A stretch of DNA of 61,583 bases from an uncultured Rickettsiales bacterium (GTDB lineage: Bacteria; Pseudomonadota; Alphaproteobacteria; Rickettsiales; UBA1997): NCBI GenBank assembly GCA_934747265.1, contig CAKVGI010000008.1:1-61583 (forward strand), in the 5' to 3' direction. Both the position numbers and the translations under genes were made by a program. This document shows, in pieces, positions 18,440 to 26,484 of the stretch (within the stretch, counting starts at the first letter, position 1; each line of letters opens with the position of its first letter). The notes under the pieces were generated by a model that was given only the letters and a program-made list of their open reading frames with translations, made no database searches and was not told the origin of the DNA.

Positions 18440-19417
18440 TTACAAATTGTCCAAAACATTTTGTATAAATAATAAATCACCCCAAGCATCTTTCTTTTTA
18501 TTTGATTGTCTCAATAAATATGAAGGATGAAATAATGGGGTCGTTTTTATAATTTTTTCACCCAAATATTGATTGGTATAATCAAATAATTGTCTTCTAG
18601 CCTTCGTAATTGTAAGGTTTGTTTCTATTAAATCTTTAAGTGCAGTAGCTCCCATAAAAATAATAATTTTTGGGTTAACTAAAGAAATATGCTTTTCTAC
18701 AAAAGGTCTACAAATTGCAATTTCTTCCTCAGTAGGTGTTCTATTTCCAGGTGGTCGCCAAAATAGTGTATTTGTTATATATAAGTCTTCTCTTTTTAAT
18801 CCAATTGCTTTAAACATATTGTCTAATAATTGACCACTTTGCCCGCAAAATGGTCTTCCTTCTAAGTCTTCATTATTTCCGGGCGCTTCACCTATAATCA
18901 TAATATCAGATTCTGGATTACCTTCACTAAATACAGTATTTGTTGCAAGGTTTTTAATATCAATATACCCATCAAAATTTTGTACAACTTTTCTTAAATC
19001 ATCAATTGTATTTGAATTATCTGCAAGCTCTCTTGCTTTTTTAATAGCATCATCAACGCTTACGACATTATTTGCTGTTATCTTCATATTGTCATTTTTA
19101 TACTTGTTTGCTAAATTTTGATAAATATAATTAAAATTAAATTCTTGTTTATTATCACCATTTGAGCTGATTTTTTTAACTTCTTTGGTTTGTATTTTAA
19201 TTTTCTCACCTTTTATGGTTTCAGCTTCCATTTTAATTTTATTTTCAATAGTAATTGATGCGTTCTTAATTTTTGTATTTTGATCTAATTTTTGAACATT
19301 ATTATTAATAGGTTTTATAACATCACATGGCGCATTAAAATGATTAAATGTAGTTTCTTCAACAACATTATCAATACCATTCTCTCTATACCAATCAATT
19401 ATAAGTTCCTTATCCAT
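18440..19417 (-). CDS. Uracil-DNA glycosylase, family 4/5-like, with N-terminal extension
   Basis: 325 residues from the ATG at 19417 (MDKELIIDWYRENG). An ATG 12 codons upstream is less likely because family members begin near the WYxxxG motif. An N-terminal linker of about 130 residues precedes the glycosylase domain (about 145-325) with motif A GEAPGNNEDLEGRPFCG, TNTLFWRPPGNRTP, and motif B HPSYLLR. It excises uracil from DNA in base-excision repair. In classical family 4 enzymes four cysteines hold a [4Fe-4S] cluster; here the FDG-Y and LFW positions have lost two of them, as in other alphaproteobacterial homologues, so cluster binding is doubtful. Confidence 0.85.
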   Translation of the reverse strand: MDKELIIDWYRENGIDNVVEETTFNHFNAPCDVIKPINNNVQKLDQNTKIKNASITIENKIKMEAETIKGEKIKIQTKEVKKISSNGDNKQEFNFNYIYQNLANKYKNDNMKITANNVVSVDDAIKKARELADNSNTIDDLRKVVQNFDGYIDIKNLATNTVFSEGNPESDIMIIGEAPGNNEDLEGRPFCGQSGQLLDNMFKAIGLKREDLYITNTLFWRPPGNRTPTEEEIAICRPFVEKHISLVNPKIIIFMGATALKDLIETNLTITKARRQLFDYTNQYLGEKIIKTTPLFHPSYLLRQSNKKKDAWGDLLFIQNVLDNL

Positions 19418-19508
19418 TATCAGAAAATTTTTTATATATTTTAACAATATCATTTGATTTTTTAAAAAACAATATTACATTTAAATTTATATCCAAAAAT
19501 TATTTAGT

Positions 19509-20177
19509 ATGTTAAAAAAGTATATATTATCACCTTTGTTTGCGCCATTATCAATGGTTTTGTTATGCTCATTATTTTTAAATGTAATTTATATAGTGAT
19601 GCCATTTGCGGTTCCACAGATTTCAGAAGAAGGACAACTTATAGATATTTTAACATACATCTCTTATTCAATATTGATATTTTTATTACTAATTTCGTTT
19701 AAAAATTTTAAAGATAAAAAACTTGATTATTTTACATACTTATTTTTATCAATATGTGCGTTTTTGAGAGAAATGGGGGCTCAGCATTGGTTAACTTCAA
19801 CAGATACAACCGCTATTAAAATTAAATTCTTTACAAACCCAAATAATCCTATAAGTGAAAAAATCATAAGTGGAATAATAATTCTATCTGTACTAATTGC
19901 AATTTTATATATAGCAAAAAAGTATGCTATATACTTAATAAAAGGCGTTTTTAAAATGGATATAATATCTTGGTCAGTTGGAACAATGGTATTTTTTGGA
20001 TTATTTAGTAAATTTATTGACAGATTACCATCTAATTTTAGAAAAGAGCATGGAGAAATGATTTCAGAGGTAATTAAAGACAATTTATCGGTTCTCGAAG
20101 AAACAAGTGAGATTTTTATACCTCTTACTGCAATACTTATATTAATTCAATACTATTTAATTAAACATAAAAATTAA
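19509..20177 (+). CDS. Predicted inner-membrane protein, six or so helices
   Basis: 222 residues. Hydrophobic segments lie at about 12-35, 47-65, 77-85, 120-137, 155-168 and 203-218. A central loop has a conserved-looking REMGAQHWLTSTDTTAIKIKF sequence in which an Arg-Glu pair and a His sit next to a helix, and a later LEETSE stretch follows. I have seen this general arrangement in conserved hypothetical proteobacterial membrane proteins but cannot name a family. It is divergent from the glycosylase gene and overlaps the convergent downstream gene by four bases. Confidence 0.65.
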   Translation: MLKKYILSPLFAPLSMVLLCSLFLNVIYIVMPFAVPQISEEGQLIDILTYISYSILIFLLLISFKNFKDKKLDYFTYLFLSICAFLREMGAQHWLTSTDTTAIKIKFFTNPNNPISEKIISGIIILSVLIAILYIAKKYAIYLIKGVFKMDIISWSVGTMVFFGLFSKFIDRLPSNFRKEHGEMISEVIKDNLSVLEETSEIFIPLTAILILIQYYLIKHKN

Positions 20178-20581
20178 AGACATTGTCCATCTACAGGATT
20201 GGTTGCATTTTTATATGATGGATTGCTTTTCTTTTTATCTTCAATATTGTTATCTGTTAGCTTACATACAGCAAGCGAACCTAATTTTAATGGCTTTTTA
20301 AAGACTTCATGTTTTTCTTCTTGGTTTATTTTTTTAGCATAATTCTGCTCATCTTCTGTTTTTTCAGACATTCTTTCTTTTTCATTTACTATTTTTGCAA
20401 ATTTTTCTACTTTTCTTTTAATTTTATTAGCATCTTTAAGTAGTTCTTCCTTATCATCAAGAACTATTTTTTGTTTTAAATTCTCACTTTTCATTTCTAA
20501 AAGCCTATCAAAAGCATATTGCCTGTCATTTCTTCTAGTTGTTTCTACGCCCATCTTCTTTTTGCTTCTTTTATCATACAT
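20174..20581 (-). CDS. Charged coiled-coil protein, unknown
   Basis: 135 residues, no signal peptide or membrane segment. Basic N-terminus (MYDKRSKKKM), Arg/Glu/Lys-rich helical middle with heptad-like spacing at about 20-80, and a more polar C-terminus containing two cysteines and ending DGQCL. Nothing in it matches a family I know. It overlaps the preceding convergent gene by four bases and borders a 1.2-kb repeat region. The amino-acid composition looks coding rather than random. Confidence 0.5.
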   Translation of the reverse strand: MYDKRSKKKMGVETTRRNDRQYAFDRLLEMKSENLKQKIVLDDKEELLKDANKIKRKVEKFAKIVNEKERMSEKTEDEQNYAKKINQEEKHEVFKKPLKLGSLAVCKLTDNNIEDKKKSNPSYKNATNPVDGQCL

Positions 20582-20685
20582 AATATTATATCATTTTTTA
20601 GTCAAAAGTCAAGGTGTATTTTAAGTTAAAAATATCAAATTAAAAATATAAACTTTTTCTTTATTTTTCTTTATAAAGTAAAGAT

Positions 20686-21070
20686 TAACATGGTTAATAC
20701 CTCACGCTCGTCCACATTTGTAATAGTAAAACTAGCAAGGTTAACCACCATCTCCGCCCCCCTTTGTAATTAAGAATTGATGAGGCTAATATATTCCCTC
20801 TCTCGCTCCCACTTCGTAAGGGGGGAGCTGACGTGAAGCGCCCTTCTCTACGCCCTCCCTGTAAGATGGGAACTGATGTAATCAATACCACCTACTCGCC
20901 CCTTTTGTAAAGGGAGAAGCTAATGTAGTCAATACTCCTTCCTTGCCCCCTTCGTAAAGGAAAAGCTGACGTAATCAATATCTCATGCTCGCCCCACTGT
21001 AAGGGTGGAGCTAGTCGTAGAACCCCCTCTTACCCCCCTTTGTAAGGGGAGAGTCAGTCGTAGACTGACA
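20686..21070 (+). repeat. Element A, array 1: about eight degenerate 43-50-bp hairpin units
   Basis: The marker GTAA recurs at 20720, 20766, 20816, 20861, 20907, 20954, 20999 and 21042, giving spacings of 46, 50, 45, 46, 47, 45 and 43. Each unit has a C-rich half, TTYGTAA and a G-rich half, so it is an imperfect palindrome of the CCCCTTYGTAAGGGG type, usually followed by AGCTGACGTAGTCAATA or a variant. The last unit is the most regular and leads into the palindrome GTCAGTCGTAGACTGAC at 21052-21068. The array is G+C-rich compared with everything around it. It is not CRISPR: repeats are degenerate and the intervals are also related. Confidence 0.8.
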
Positions 21071-21443
21071 GGGGGGTTGATAACCATTTGTTTATTTTAC
21101 AATAAAGCAAATTGAATAATTAAAAATTAAAAATTGAAAATAAAATATAAAGTCGAGGATTTGAATTTAAGAATTAAGAATTAAGAATTAAGAGTTAAGA
21201 ATTATAATAATAATTAAAAATAGAGTAATATATCTATTTAATAAATAAAATAATAATTAATAATATAATACTACTACATATTATTAAATACTATAATCAC
21301 ACATTAAATATATTATTAATGTTATATAAATAATATAAACTATTATATATAAAAAATATATAATTAATAATTTTATAAGAATTATAAAATAATATATTAA
21401 TATAAAAACATAGTTTAAAACAATTAAAGTATTTAAACCCCCC
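21071..21443 (+). repeat. Element A bridge with short inverted ends
   Basis: An almost pure A+T segment bounded by GGGGGGTT (21071-21078) and AACCCCCC (21436-21443), an 8-bp inverted repeat. Just inside the left end is an imperfect palindrome around TTTGTTTATTTTACAATAAA. At the right end a block containing TTATAAGAATTATAA and AACATAGTTTAAAA is shared with elements B and C. Five tandem copies of TTAAGAA (one variant) lie at 21167-21201. Confidence 0.7.
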
Positions 21444-21615
21444 TTGCCCCCCTTATCAGAGGGGAATGAGAAGAATCTTATCAGGGGGGAATGGAAAGAT
21501 ATCCTTTATCAGGGGGTGGACTGGTACCCCTTAACATAGATGGATATAAGGGTACCCATTAGCAGAAGAAATAAAAGGGAATTTAGCATAAGAAATGTGA
21601 AGGAACTTAGCAAAA
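21444..21615 (+). repeat. Element A, array 2: about seven 24-28-bp units
   Basis: The marker TTATCAG or a variant occurs at 21453, 21478, 21506, 21531, 21559, 21583 and 21607. The first units carry CCCCTTATCAGAGGGG-type hairpins followed by GAATG and a purine-rich tail; later units decay to TTAGCAG, TTAGCAT and TTAGCAA with no G-run. Unit quality falls with distance from the bridge. Confidence 0.7.
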
Positions 21616-21788
21616 TAATAAAGAAAAACAGATTAACAAATATAAATAGTTAATTTTTGAACCATAATAAAATAAAATCTATCAAAATTAGCAATTTTTA
21701 AAATAATGAAATATTTTGTAATAAAAATATGTTTGTATAAATAAAATGTATAACATATACTCATAGAGATAAGAAAAATAGTTAAAAT

Positions 21789-22670
21789 ATGTTAAATTAT
21801 GTAGCAAAAAATAAAACCATCATTATTAATGATGTTATAAATAACAATAATATAGGTGAAAATTGCGAGATTCATCCGACTGCTATTATTGAAGACGGAG
21901 CAATTATAGGTAAAAACGTTAAGATTGGTCCTTATTCTGTAATAGGAAAAAATGTTAAGATTGGTGATAACTGTGTAATAAAGCCACACGTTGTTATTGA
22001 AGGCTACACAACTATTGGAAGTGGAAATACAATTTATTCTTTTGCTACAATAGGACAAAACCCACAAGATTTAAAATATCATGGCGAAAAATCAGAAATA
22101 ATAATTGGCAATAATAATAGTATCAGAGAACATTGTACAATTCATCCAGGTACAGAAGGTGATCATTTGCTTACCAAAATAGGTAATGAAAACTTATTAA
22201 TGGTTAATACACATGTAGCTCACGACTGCCTTATTGGTGATAAATGCGTTTTTGCTAATAATGCAACTTTAGCTGGTCATGTTCATATAGGAAATCACGT
22301 TGTGATTGGTGGTTTAAGTGCAATTCACCAATTTGTAAAAGTTGGCGATGGTGCAATGCTCGGCGGATTATCTGGACTTGCTGAGGATTTAATGCCGCAC
22401 GGTATGGCATATGCTGATAGTGGCAGAAAAAGTGATTTGCAAGGACTCAATTTAGTTGGTTTAAAAAGATCTGGTTTTGATAAAAAAGATATTCAGGAGG
22501 CACTACATTTTTACAATGATGTTTTTGATTCAAAGGAAGCTGGTTCTGTTATAGATAGATCCAATGAATTTAGCAAAAAATATCCAAATAACAAAATAAT
22601 ACAAGATATAGTTGAATTTTTAAATAGCGATACAAGCAGAAGATTTTGTACAGCAAAAATAAAAAATTAA
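21789..22670 (+). CDS. lpxA: UDP-N-acetylglucosamine acyltransferase, LpxA
   Basis: 293 residues. The first 25 residues are an extension beyond usual LpxA (about 255-265). A left-handed beta-helix of hexapeptide repeats follows, starting HPTAIIEDGAIIG, with the LpxA hallmarks FATIGQNPQDLKYHGE, NTHVAHDCLIGD carrying the catalytic His, GHVHIGNHVVIGG, HQFVKVG and the C-terminal GLNLVGLKRSGF. It transfers 3-hydroxyacyl to UDP-GlcNAc in the first step of lipid A synthesis. It stands alone here, not in the usual lpxD-fabZ-lpxA-lpxB cluster, and directly follows repeat element A, so its promoter must lie in the last part of that A+T stretch. Confidence 0.95.
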   Translation: MLNYVAKNKTIIINDVINNNNIGENCEIHPTAIIEDGAIIGKNVKIGPYSVIGKNVKIGDNCVIKPHVVIEGYTTIGSGNTIYSFATIGQNPQDLKYHGEKSEIIIGNNNSIREHCTIHPGTEGDHLLTKIGNENLLMVNTHVAHDCLIGDKCVFANNATLAGHVHIGNHVVIGGLSAIHQFVKVGDGAMLGGLSGLAEDLMPHGMAYADSGRKSDLQGLNLVGLKRSGFDKKDIQEALHFYNDVFDSKEAGSVIDRSNEFSKKYPNNKIIQDIVEFLNSDTSRRFCTAKIKN

Positions 22671-22743
22671 TTATTTCTTGCAAAAATATAAATGAAGATT
22701 ATTATCTTTCTTGTTAATAAAATTAATATGGTAGGTTTATAAT

Positions 22744-22896
22744 ATGGGCATTACTTCATTGATTTATGTAATCGCGTTTTTTATTTTAATAATAGTTTTA
22801 TTGGTTTCTTTTTCCGTACTAAAAAACGAAAAAGCAATAGATAGATTATTTGAACACTGTGGCATTAAATGTAAAAGAAATGATAAAAAAGAATAA
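22744..22896 (+). CDS. 50-residue single-pass membrane microprotein (paralogue 2)
   Basis: An ATG at 22744 opens a 50-codon frame ending TAA at 22896. It has a hydrophobic segment (LIYVIAFFILIIVLLVSFSV) and a tail that begins LKNEK and contains two cysteines (HCGIKCK). The first 36 residues are highly similar to the peptide at 18286-18438, and the length is the same. The 3' end overlaps the start of the IalB-like gene by 17 bp, so the two are translated in series. The function is unknown. Conserved size and sequence between two distant loci make translation likely. Confidence 0.72.
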   Translation: MGITSLIYVIAFFILIIVLLVSFSVLKNEKAIDRLFEHCGIKCKRNDKKE

Positions 22897-23416
22897 AATT
22901 AACTCATTATATTTTATTTTAAGAAGAGCAATATATTCGTTTATATTAATATATTTTGTTGCAAACTCAGTACATGCCGAGCAAACGCTAGATGGAATGT
23001 ATTATGACTGGTCAGTTTTTACCTTAAATGATATCGGAGAAGAACAAAAATGTTATGTTGTCTCCTTTCCTAAAAAAAGCATAGGAAATTATAAAAATAA
23101 AAGAGAGCCTTATGTTTTAATTACAAAATTTAAAGATAAGAACGTTGAAGAAATCAGTATTTACTCTGGCTTTGAATACAAAATAGGTAGTGATATATAT
23201 ATTTCAATAGATGGTAAACAATATACATTATTTACAAAAGATGATATTGCTTGGGCAAGAAATAAAGAACAAGATAAAGAAATAATAACAAATTTATTAA
23301 ATGGATACTCTCTAAAAATTAGAGCGGAATCATCAAAATCTGAATATGTTGTTGACGAATATTCTTTAAAAGGACTAACACGGGCCTATAAGAGAATGAA
23401 AGAACTATGTAAATAA
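22880..23416 (+). CDS. IalB-family (invasion-associated locus B-like) secreted protein
   Basis: 178 residues from the ATG at 22880, where a signal peptide begins (MIKKNKINSLYFILRRAIYS, hydrophobic core, cleavage after VHA). An earlier in-frame ATG at 22850 lies inside the microprotein gene. The mature part matches alphaproteobacterial proteins annotated as IalB-like: DWSVF, a Cys in QKCYVVSFP, REPYVLITKF, SGFEYKIGSDIYISI, LFTKDDIAWARN, and YSLKGLTRAY with a final Cys that may pair with the first. IalB was named in Bartonella for erythrocyte invasion, but most family members occur in non-invaders and their role is unknown; periplasmic location is expected. Confidence 0.75.
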   Translation: MIKKNKINSLYFILRRAIYSFILIYFVANSVHAEQTLDGMYYDWSVFTLNDIGEEQKCYVVSFPKKSIGNYKNKREPYVLITKFKDKNVEEISIYSGFEYKIGSDIYISIDGKQYTLFTKDDIAWARNKEQDKEIITNLLNGYSLKIRAESSKSEYVVDEYSLKGLTRAYKRMKELCK

Positions 23417-23452
23417 AATTTATATAAAAAAGTATAAATATAAGAATAAATT

Positions 23453-24916
23453 TTATTTTTCATCAACTATATCATACTGTCCAGCATAATCTTGGAATTT
23501 ACTTGTTGCGCTGTCAAATCTTAATACAACATTACCAATTGGACCATTTCTATGCTTTGCAACTATAATCTCTGTTTTATTTCTCAATTTGCCCATTTTT
23601 GCAATCCAAGCTTCCATTTTTGGATCTCCATCCATAGGTTTTTTTCTCTCTTCGTAATATTCTTCTCTATAAATAAACATAACAATATCAGCGTCTTGCT
23701 CTATTGTTCCAGATTCCCTTAAATCGGAAAGTTGTGGTTTTTTGTCTTCTCTTTGTTCCACTGTTCTTGATAATTGAGATAATGCAATTACAGGTATAGA
23801 AAACTCTTTTGCAATAGCTTTTAAACCCATTGTAATTTCACCTATTTCTAAAACTCTGTTTGATTTTGATTGAGCCGTGGTTCCTTGTGCTAATTGTAAA
23901 TAGTCAATAAAAACCATGCCCAAATTTTTTTGTCTAACCATTTTTCTAATTCTGGTTCTAATTGCAGCAATAGACAATGCTGGCGTATCATCTATATAAA
24001 ATGGCATTCTTGAAATTTCTTCTGCTTTATTTACTATTTTATCAAAATCTTCCTTTTCAATTTCGCCAGTTCTAAAATTTGTAGCATTTATGCCAGTTTC
24101 TCTTGATAATATCCTTGATGCTATTTGATCAGCTGGCATTTCTAATGAAAAAAATCCAACAGATTTTCTTACCTTGGAATTTCCAGCTTTATAATCTTCG
24201 TCAAAAAATTTTGAAGCATTATATGCAAAATTTATTGCAAGAGCAGATTTTCCCATAGAAGGTCTTCCAGCTAGTATTATCAAATCACCAGCCTGAAAAC
24301 CACCAAGTAGTCTGTCCATATCCATATAGCTTGAAGGAATACCGCTAATATTACCCTCTCTTTCTATTGCTAACCTTGTTTTATTAACAGTTTCAGCCAA
24401 TGAAGAAGCTATTCCAGTAAAACTTTTTTCACTATCGCCTAAAAAACTTAAACCAAATAATTCGCTTTCTGCTTCTTCTATTAATTTTTGAGCTGTATAA
24501 GAGGAACTATTTTTATAAGATTTATTTACGATTTCTTCACCAATTAACACTAGCTTTCTTTTTAGTGATAAATCTTTAATAATAATAGCATAATCAGCAA
24601 TATCAACAATGCCAGCCCCCATATTCAGAAGAACAGATAAATAATTACTTCCGCCAAGCTTACTAATTGTTTCATCATTATCAAAAAACAATTTTAAAGT
24701 AATACTATCAGCAACTATATTGCTTCTTAAAGTTGTTTGTATTATATAATCATATATTTTTTGATGTGCTGGTTCGTAAAAATTTTCACTCTTCAAAATA
24801 TCATTAACCTTACCCAAATAGTCATTATTTAAAATAATTGTACCAAGTACAATTTGTTCAGCTTCAATATTAAATAAGTTTGGTTTTTCTAATTTTATAT
24901 CTTCAACATTTTCCAT
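23453..24916 (-). CDS. dnaB: Replicative DNA helicase DnaB
   Basis: 487 residues from the ATG at 24916 (MENVEDIKLEKP); an ATG four codons earlier is also possible. The N-terminal collar domain (NIEAEQIVLGTIILNN) leads into the RecA-like motor domain with Walker A GRPSMGKSA, FFSLEMPADQIASR, Walker B MVFIDYLQLA, and the Arg/Gln finger regions IALSQLSRTVEQRED and SDLRESGTIEQDADI. It unwinds DNA ahead of the replication fork. All motor motifs are intact. Its usual neighbours (rplI, alr, radA) are absent. It is divergent from nusA. Confidence 0.96.
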   Translation of the reverse strand: MENVEDIKLEKPNLFNIEAEQIVLGTIILNNDYLGKVNDILKSENFYEPAHQKIYDYIIQTTLRSNIVADSITLKLFFDNDETISKLGGSNYLSVLLNMGAGIVDIADYAIIIKDLSLKRKLVLIGEEIVNKSYKNSSSYTAQKLIEEAESELFGLSFLGDSEKSFTGIASSLAETVNKTRLAIEREGNISGIPSSYMDMDRLLGGFQAGDLIILAGRPSMGKSALAINFAYNASKFFDEDYKAGNSKVRKSVGFFSLEMPADQIASRILSRETGINATNFRTGEIEKEDFDKIVNKAEEISRMPFYIDDTPALSIAAIRTRIRKMVRQKNLGMVFIDYLQLAQGTTAQSKSNRVLEIGEITMGLKAIAKEFSIPVIALSQLSRTVEQREDKKPQLSDLRESGTIEQDADIVMFIYREEYYEERKKPMDGDPKMEAWIAKMGKLRNKTEIIVAKHRNGPIGNVVLRFDSATSKFQDYAGQYDIVDEK

Positions 24917-25029
24917 TTTAATGTACAAAATTTATATGATTACAAAAAAATTATAAAAATTAAAAATAAAAAATCTAGTATTATTAATCTGACATTTTAG
25001 TATTTTTAATATTATAGCTTATTTTTTAG

Positions 25030-25114
25030 TTGCATTTTAAATAAAAGCATATAATATATGTAGTATATTATTAATGTTTAGGTTCCTTTTATTTTTTGAA
25101 TAAAAGGTTTTTTT
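25030..25114 (+). promoter_or_regulatory. nusA leader with terminator/attenuator hairpin
   Basis: A TTGCAT (25030) and TATAAT/TAATAT (25050-25057) pair suggests a promoter. About 28 nt downstream is a textbook intrinsic terminator: CCTTTTATT, loop TTTTG, AATAAAAGG (25085-25107) and seven Ts (25108-25114), ending only 9 nt before the first nusA ATG. Because dnaB upstream is divergent, no upstream transcript needs stopping, so this is best read as an attenuator for nusA-infB. NusA itself alters termination at such hairpins, which would allow autoregulation; that last step is inference. Confidence 0.65.
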
Positions 25115-25123
25115 ATTGATAAA

Positions 25124-26455
25124 ATGGGTAATAAAATGGCAAAAGGATTAGAAAATAGTGGAAATAAAGAAATTTTGTTTGTTATTGAGACAATAGCGCA
25201 AGAAAAAGATATTCCGGTTGATAGTGTTATTCAAGCGATGGAGGAAGGATTGAAATTGGCTGCTAGAAGAAAATATGGCCATGATTTATTAATTGAATGT
25301 AAGCTTGATAGAAAGACTGGAAAAATAAATTTATACAACAAATTGGAAATTGTTGACAATAAAGCCGACGCTGATGCTGAATTTGATTCAAAAAAACAAA
25401 TTACATTATCAAAAGCAAAACAAGATGTTAAAAAAGGAAAAGTTGAAGTTGAGGGAGAAGTTGAAGTTGGAAATTTTGTTAAATTAGAATTACCTAATAT
25501 TGATTTAAATAGGGTTGCAGTTCAGATTGCTAGAAATGAAATAATTAAAAAAATAAAAGAAGCTGAAAGAGATAAAGAATATAATGAATTTATTAATAGA
25601 GTTGGTACCATTATTAACGGTTCTATTAAAAAAATTGGCATCAAAAATACCGTTGTTGAGGTTGATGGTTTTGAAGCTTTATTAACAAGCGATGGTATGA
25701 TACCCGGTGAAAGATTTAGAGTTGGCGATAGAATTAGAGCTTATATTAAAGAGGTTATTAAAGAACAAAAAGGAGCTCAAATATTCTTATCTAGAACAGA
25801 CAATATGTTCCTAGCTGAATTATTTAGACAGGAAGTTCCAGAAATATATGATGGTATAATTGAAATCAGAGGAATTGCAAGAGATCCGGGCTCAAAAGCA
25901 AAGGTTGCAGTTTATTCTAGAAATGAGACATCGGATATTATCGGTGCAACTGTTGGTATTAGAGGTGTAAGAGTGCAAGCTGTTACAAATGAATTAAGAG
26001 GTGAAAAAATTGATGTTATTAGATGGTCTGAAAATCCTGTTGAATATATAGTAAATGCAATAGCTCCTGCAAAACCAATTAAAGTTATATTTAATGAAGA
26101 AAAAAATACAGCTGATGTTGTATTATCACAAGATCAGTTGAGTTTAGCTATTGGCAGAGGCGGTCAAAATGTTAAATTAGCATCAAAAATTACTGGCATT
26201 AAAATTGATGTTATGACTGAACAAGATGAAAAGGAGAGAAGATTAACAGAATTTAAAGAAGCAACAAAAGAATTGATGGATATTTTAAACGTTGAAGAAG
26301 TTATTGCTCAATTACTTGTTGTTGAAGGATTTGATAGTATTAAAACGATTGCGGAAAGCTCTATTGATTCATTAAAAAATATTGAAGGTTTTGATGAAGA
26401 AATAGCAAAAGAACTTCAAGAAAGAGCTATTGAATATATTAATGAAGAAAAATAA
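25124..26455 (+). CDS. nusA: Transcription termination/antitermination factor NusA
   Basis: 443 residues. The N-terminal RNA-polymerase-binding domain (EILFVIETIAQEKDIPVDSV), an S1 domain at about 150-210 (RVGTIINGSIKKIG), two KH domains (about 250-365, with KIDVIRWSENPVEYI and LAIGRGGQNVKLASKITG) and a C-terminal helix-hairpin-helix acidic repeat region (about 380-443) are in order. It modulates pausing, termination and antitermination. Starts at 25124 or 25136 are both possible; neither has a good Shine-Dalgarno. rimP, normally upstream, and ylxR, normally between nusA and infB, are absent. It is co-transcribed with infB 29 bp downstream. Confidence 0.95.
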   Translation: MGNKMAKGLENSGNKEILFVIETIAQEKDIPVDSVIQAMEEGLKLAARRKYGHDLLIECKLDRKTGKINLYNKLEIVDNKADADAEFDSKKQITLSKAKQDVKKGKVEVEGEVEVGNFVKLELPNIDLNRVAVQIARNEIIKKIKEAERDKEYNEFINRVGTIINGSIKKIGIKNTVVEVDGFEALLTSDGMIPGERFRVGDRIRAYIKEVIKEQKGAQIFLSRTDNMFLAELFRQEVPEIYDGIIEIRGIARDPGSKAKVAVYSRNETSDIIGATVGIRGVRVQAVTNELRGEKIDVIRWSENPVEYIVNAIAPAKPIKVIFNEEKNTADVVLSQDQLSLAIGRGGQNVKLASKITGIKIDVMTEQDEKERRLTEFKEATKELMDILNVEEVIAQLLVVEGFDSIKTIAESSIDSLKNIEGFDEEIAKELQERAIEYINEEK

Positions 26456-26484
26456 TTTATATAAATTTTTTAAGGAAGAATAAA

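Larger units (their letters stand above)
20582..21788 (+). repeat. Composite repeat element A (whole non-coding region)
   Basis: This 1.2-kb stretch has no credible gene. In order it holds array 1 (20686-21070), a GGGGGGTT/AACCCCCC-bounded A+T-rich bridge (21071-21443), and array 2 (21444-21615), then a plain A+T stretch leading to lpxA. The same order recurs at 39340-40050, and the bridge plus array 2 recur in reverse at 57180-57480. No transposase, integrase or reverse transcriptase is present. Confidence 0.75.

Noticed and set aside
20694..20891. Minus-strand 65-codon frame in the repeat array
   Set aside because: Its Gly/Arg/Ser-rich translation is just the G+C-rich repeat units read through; no start signal and no analogue in elements B or C.
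20686..21070. CRISPR array (regular ~46-bp period, partly palindromic repeats)
   Set aside because: Repeat cores differ from unit to unit, the intervals are themselves related, array 2 has a different period, and no cas gene is in the window.
22850..22879. Upstream start for the IalB-like gene
   Set aside because: It lies inside the microprotein gene and would put a polar stretch before the signal peptide; the ATG at 22880 gives a proper signal sequence.
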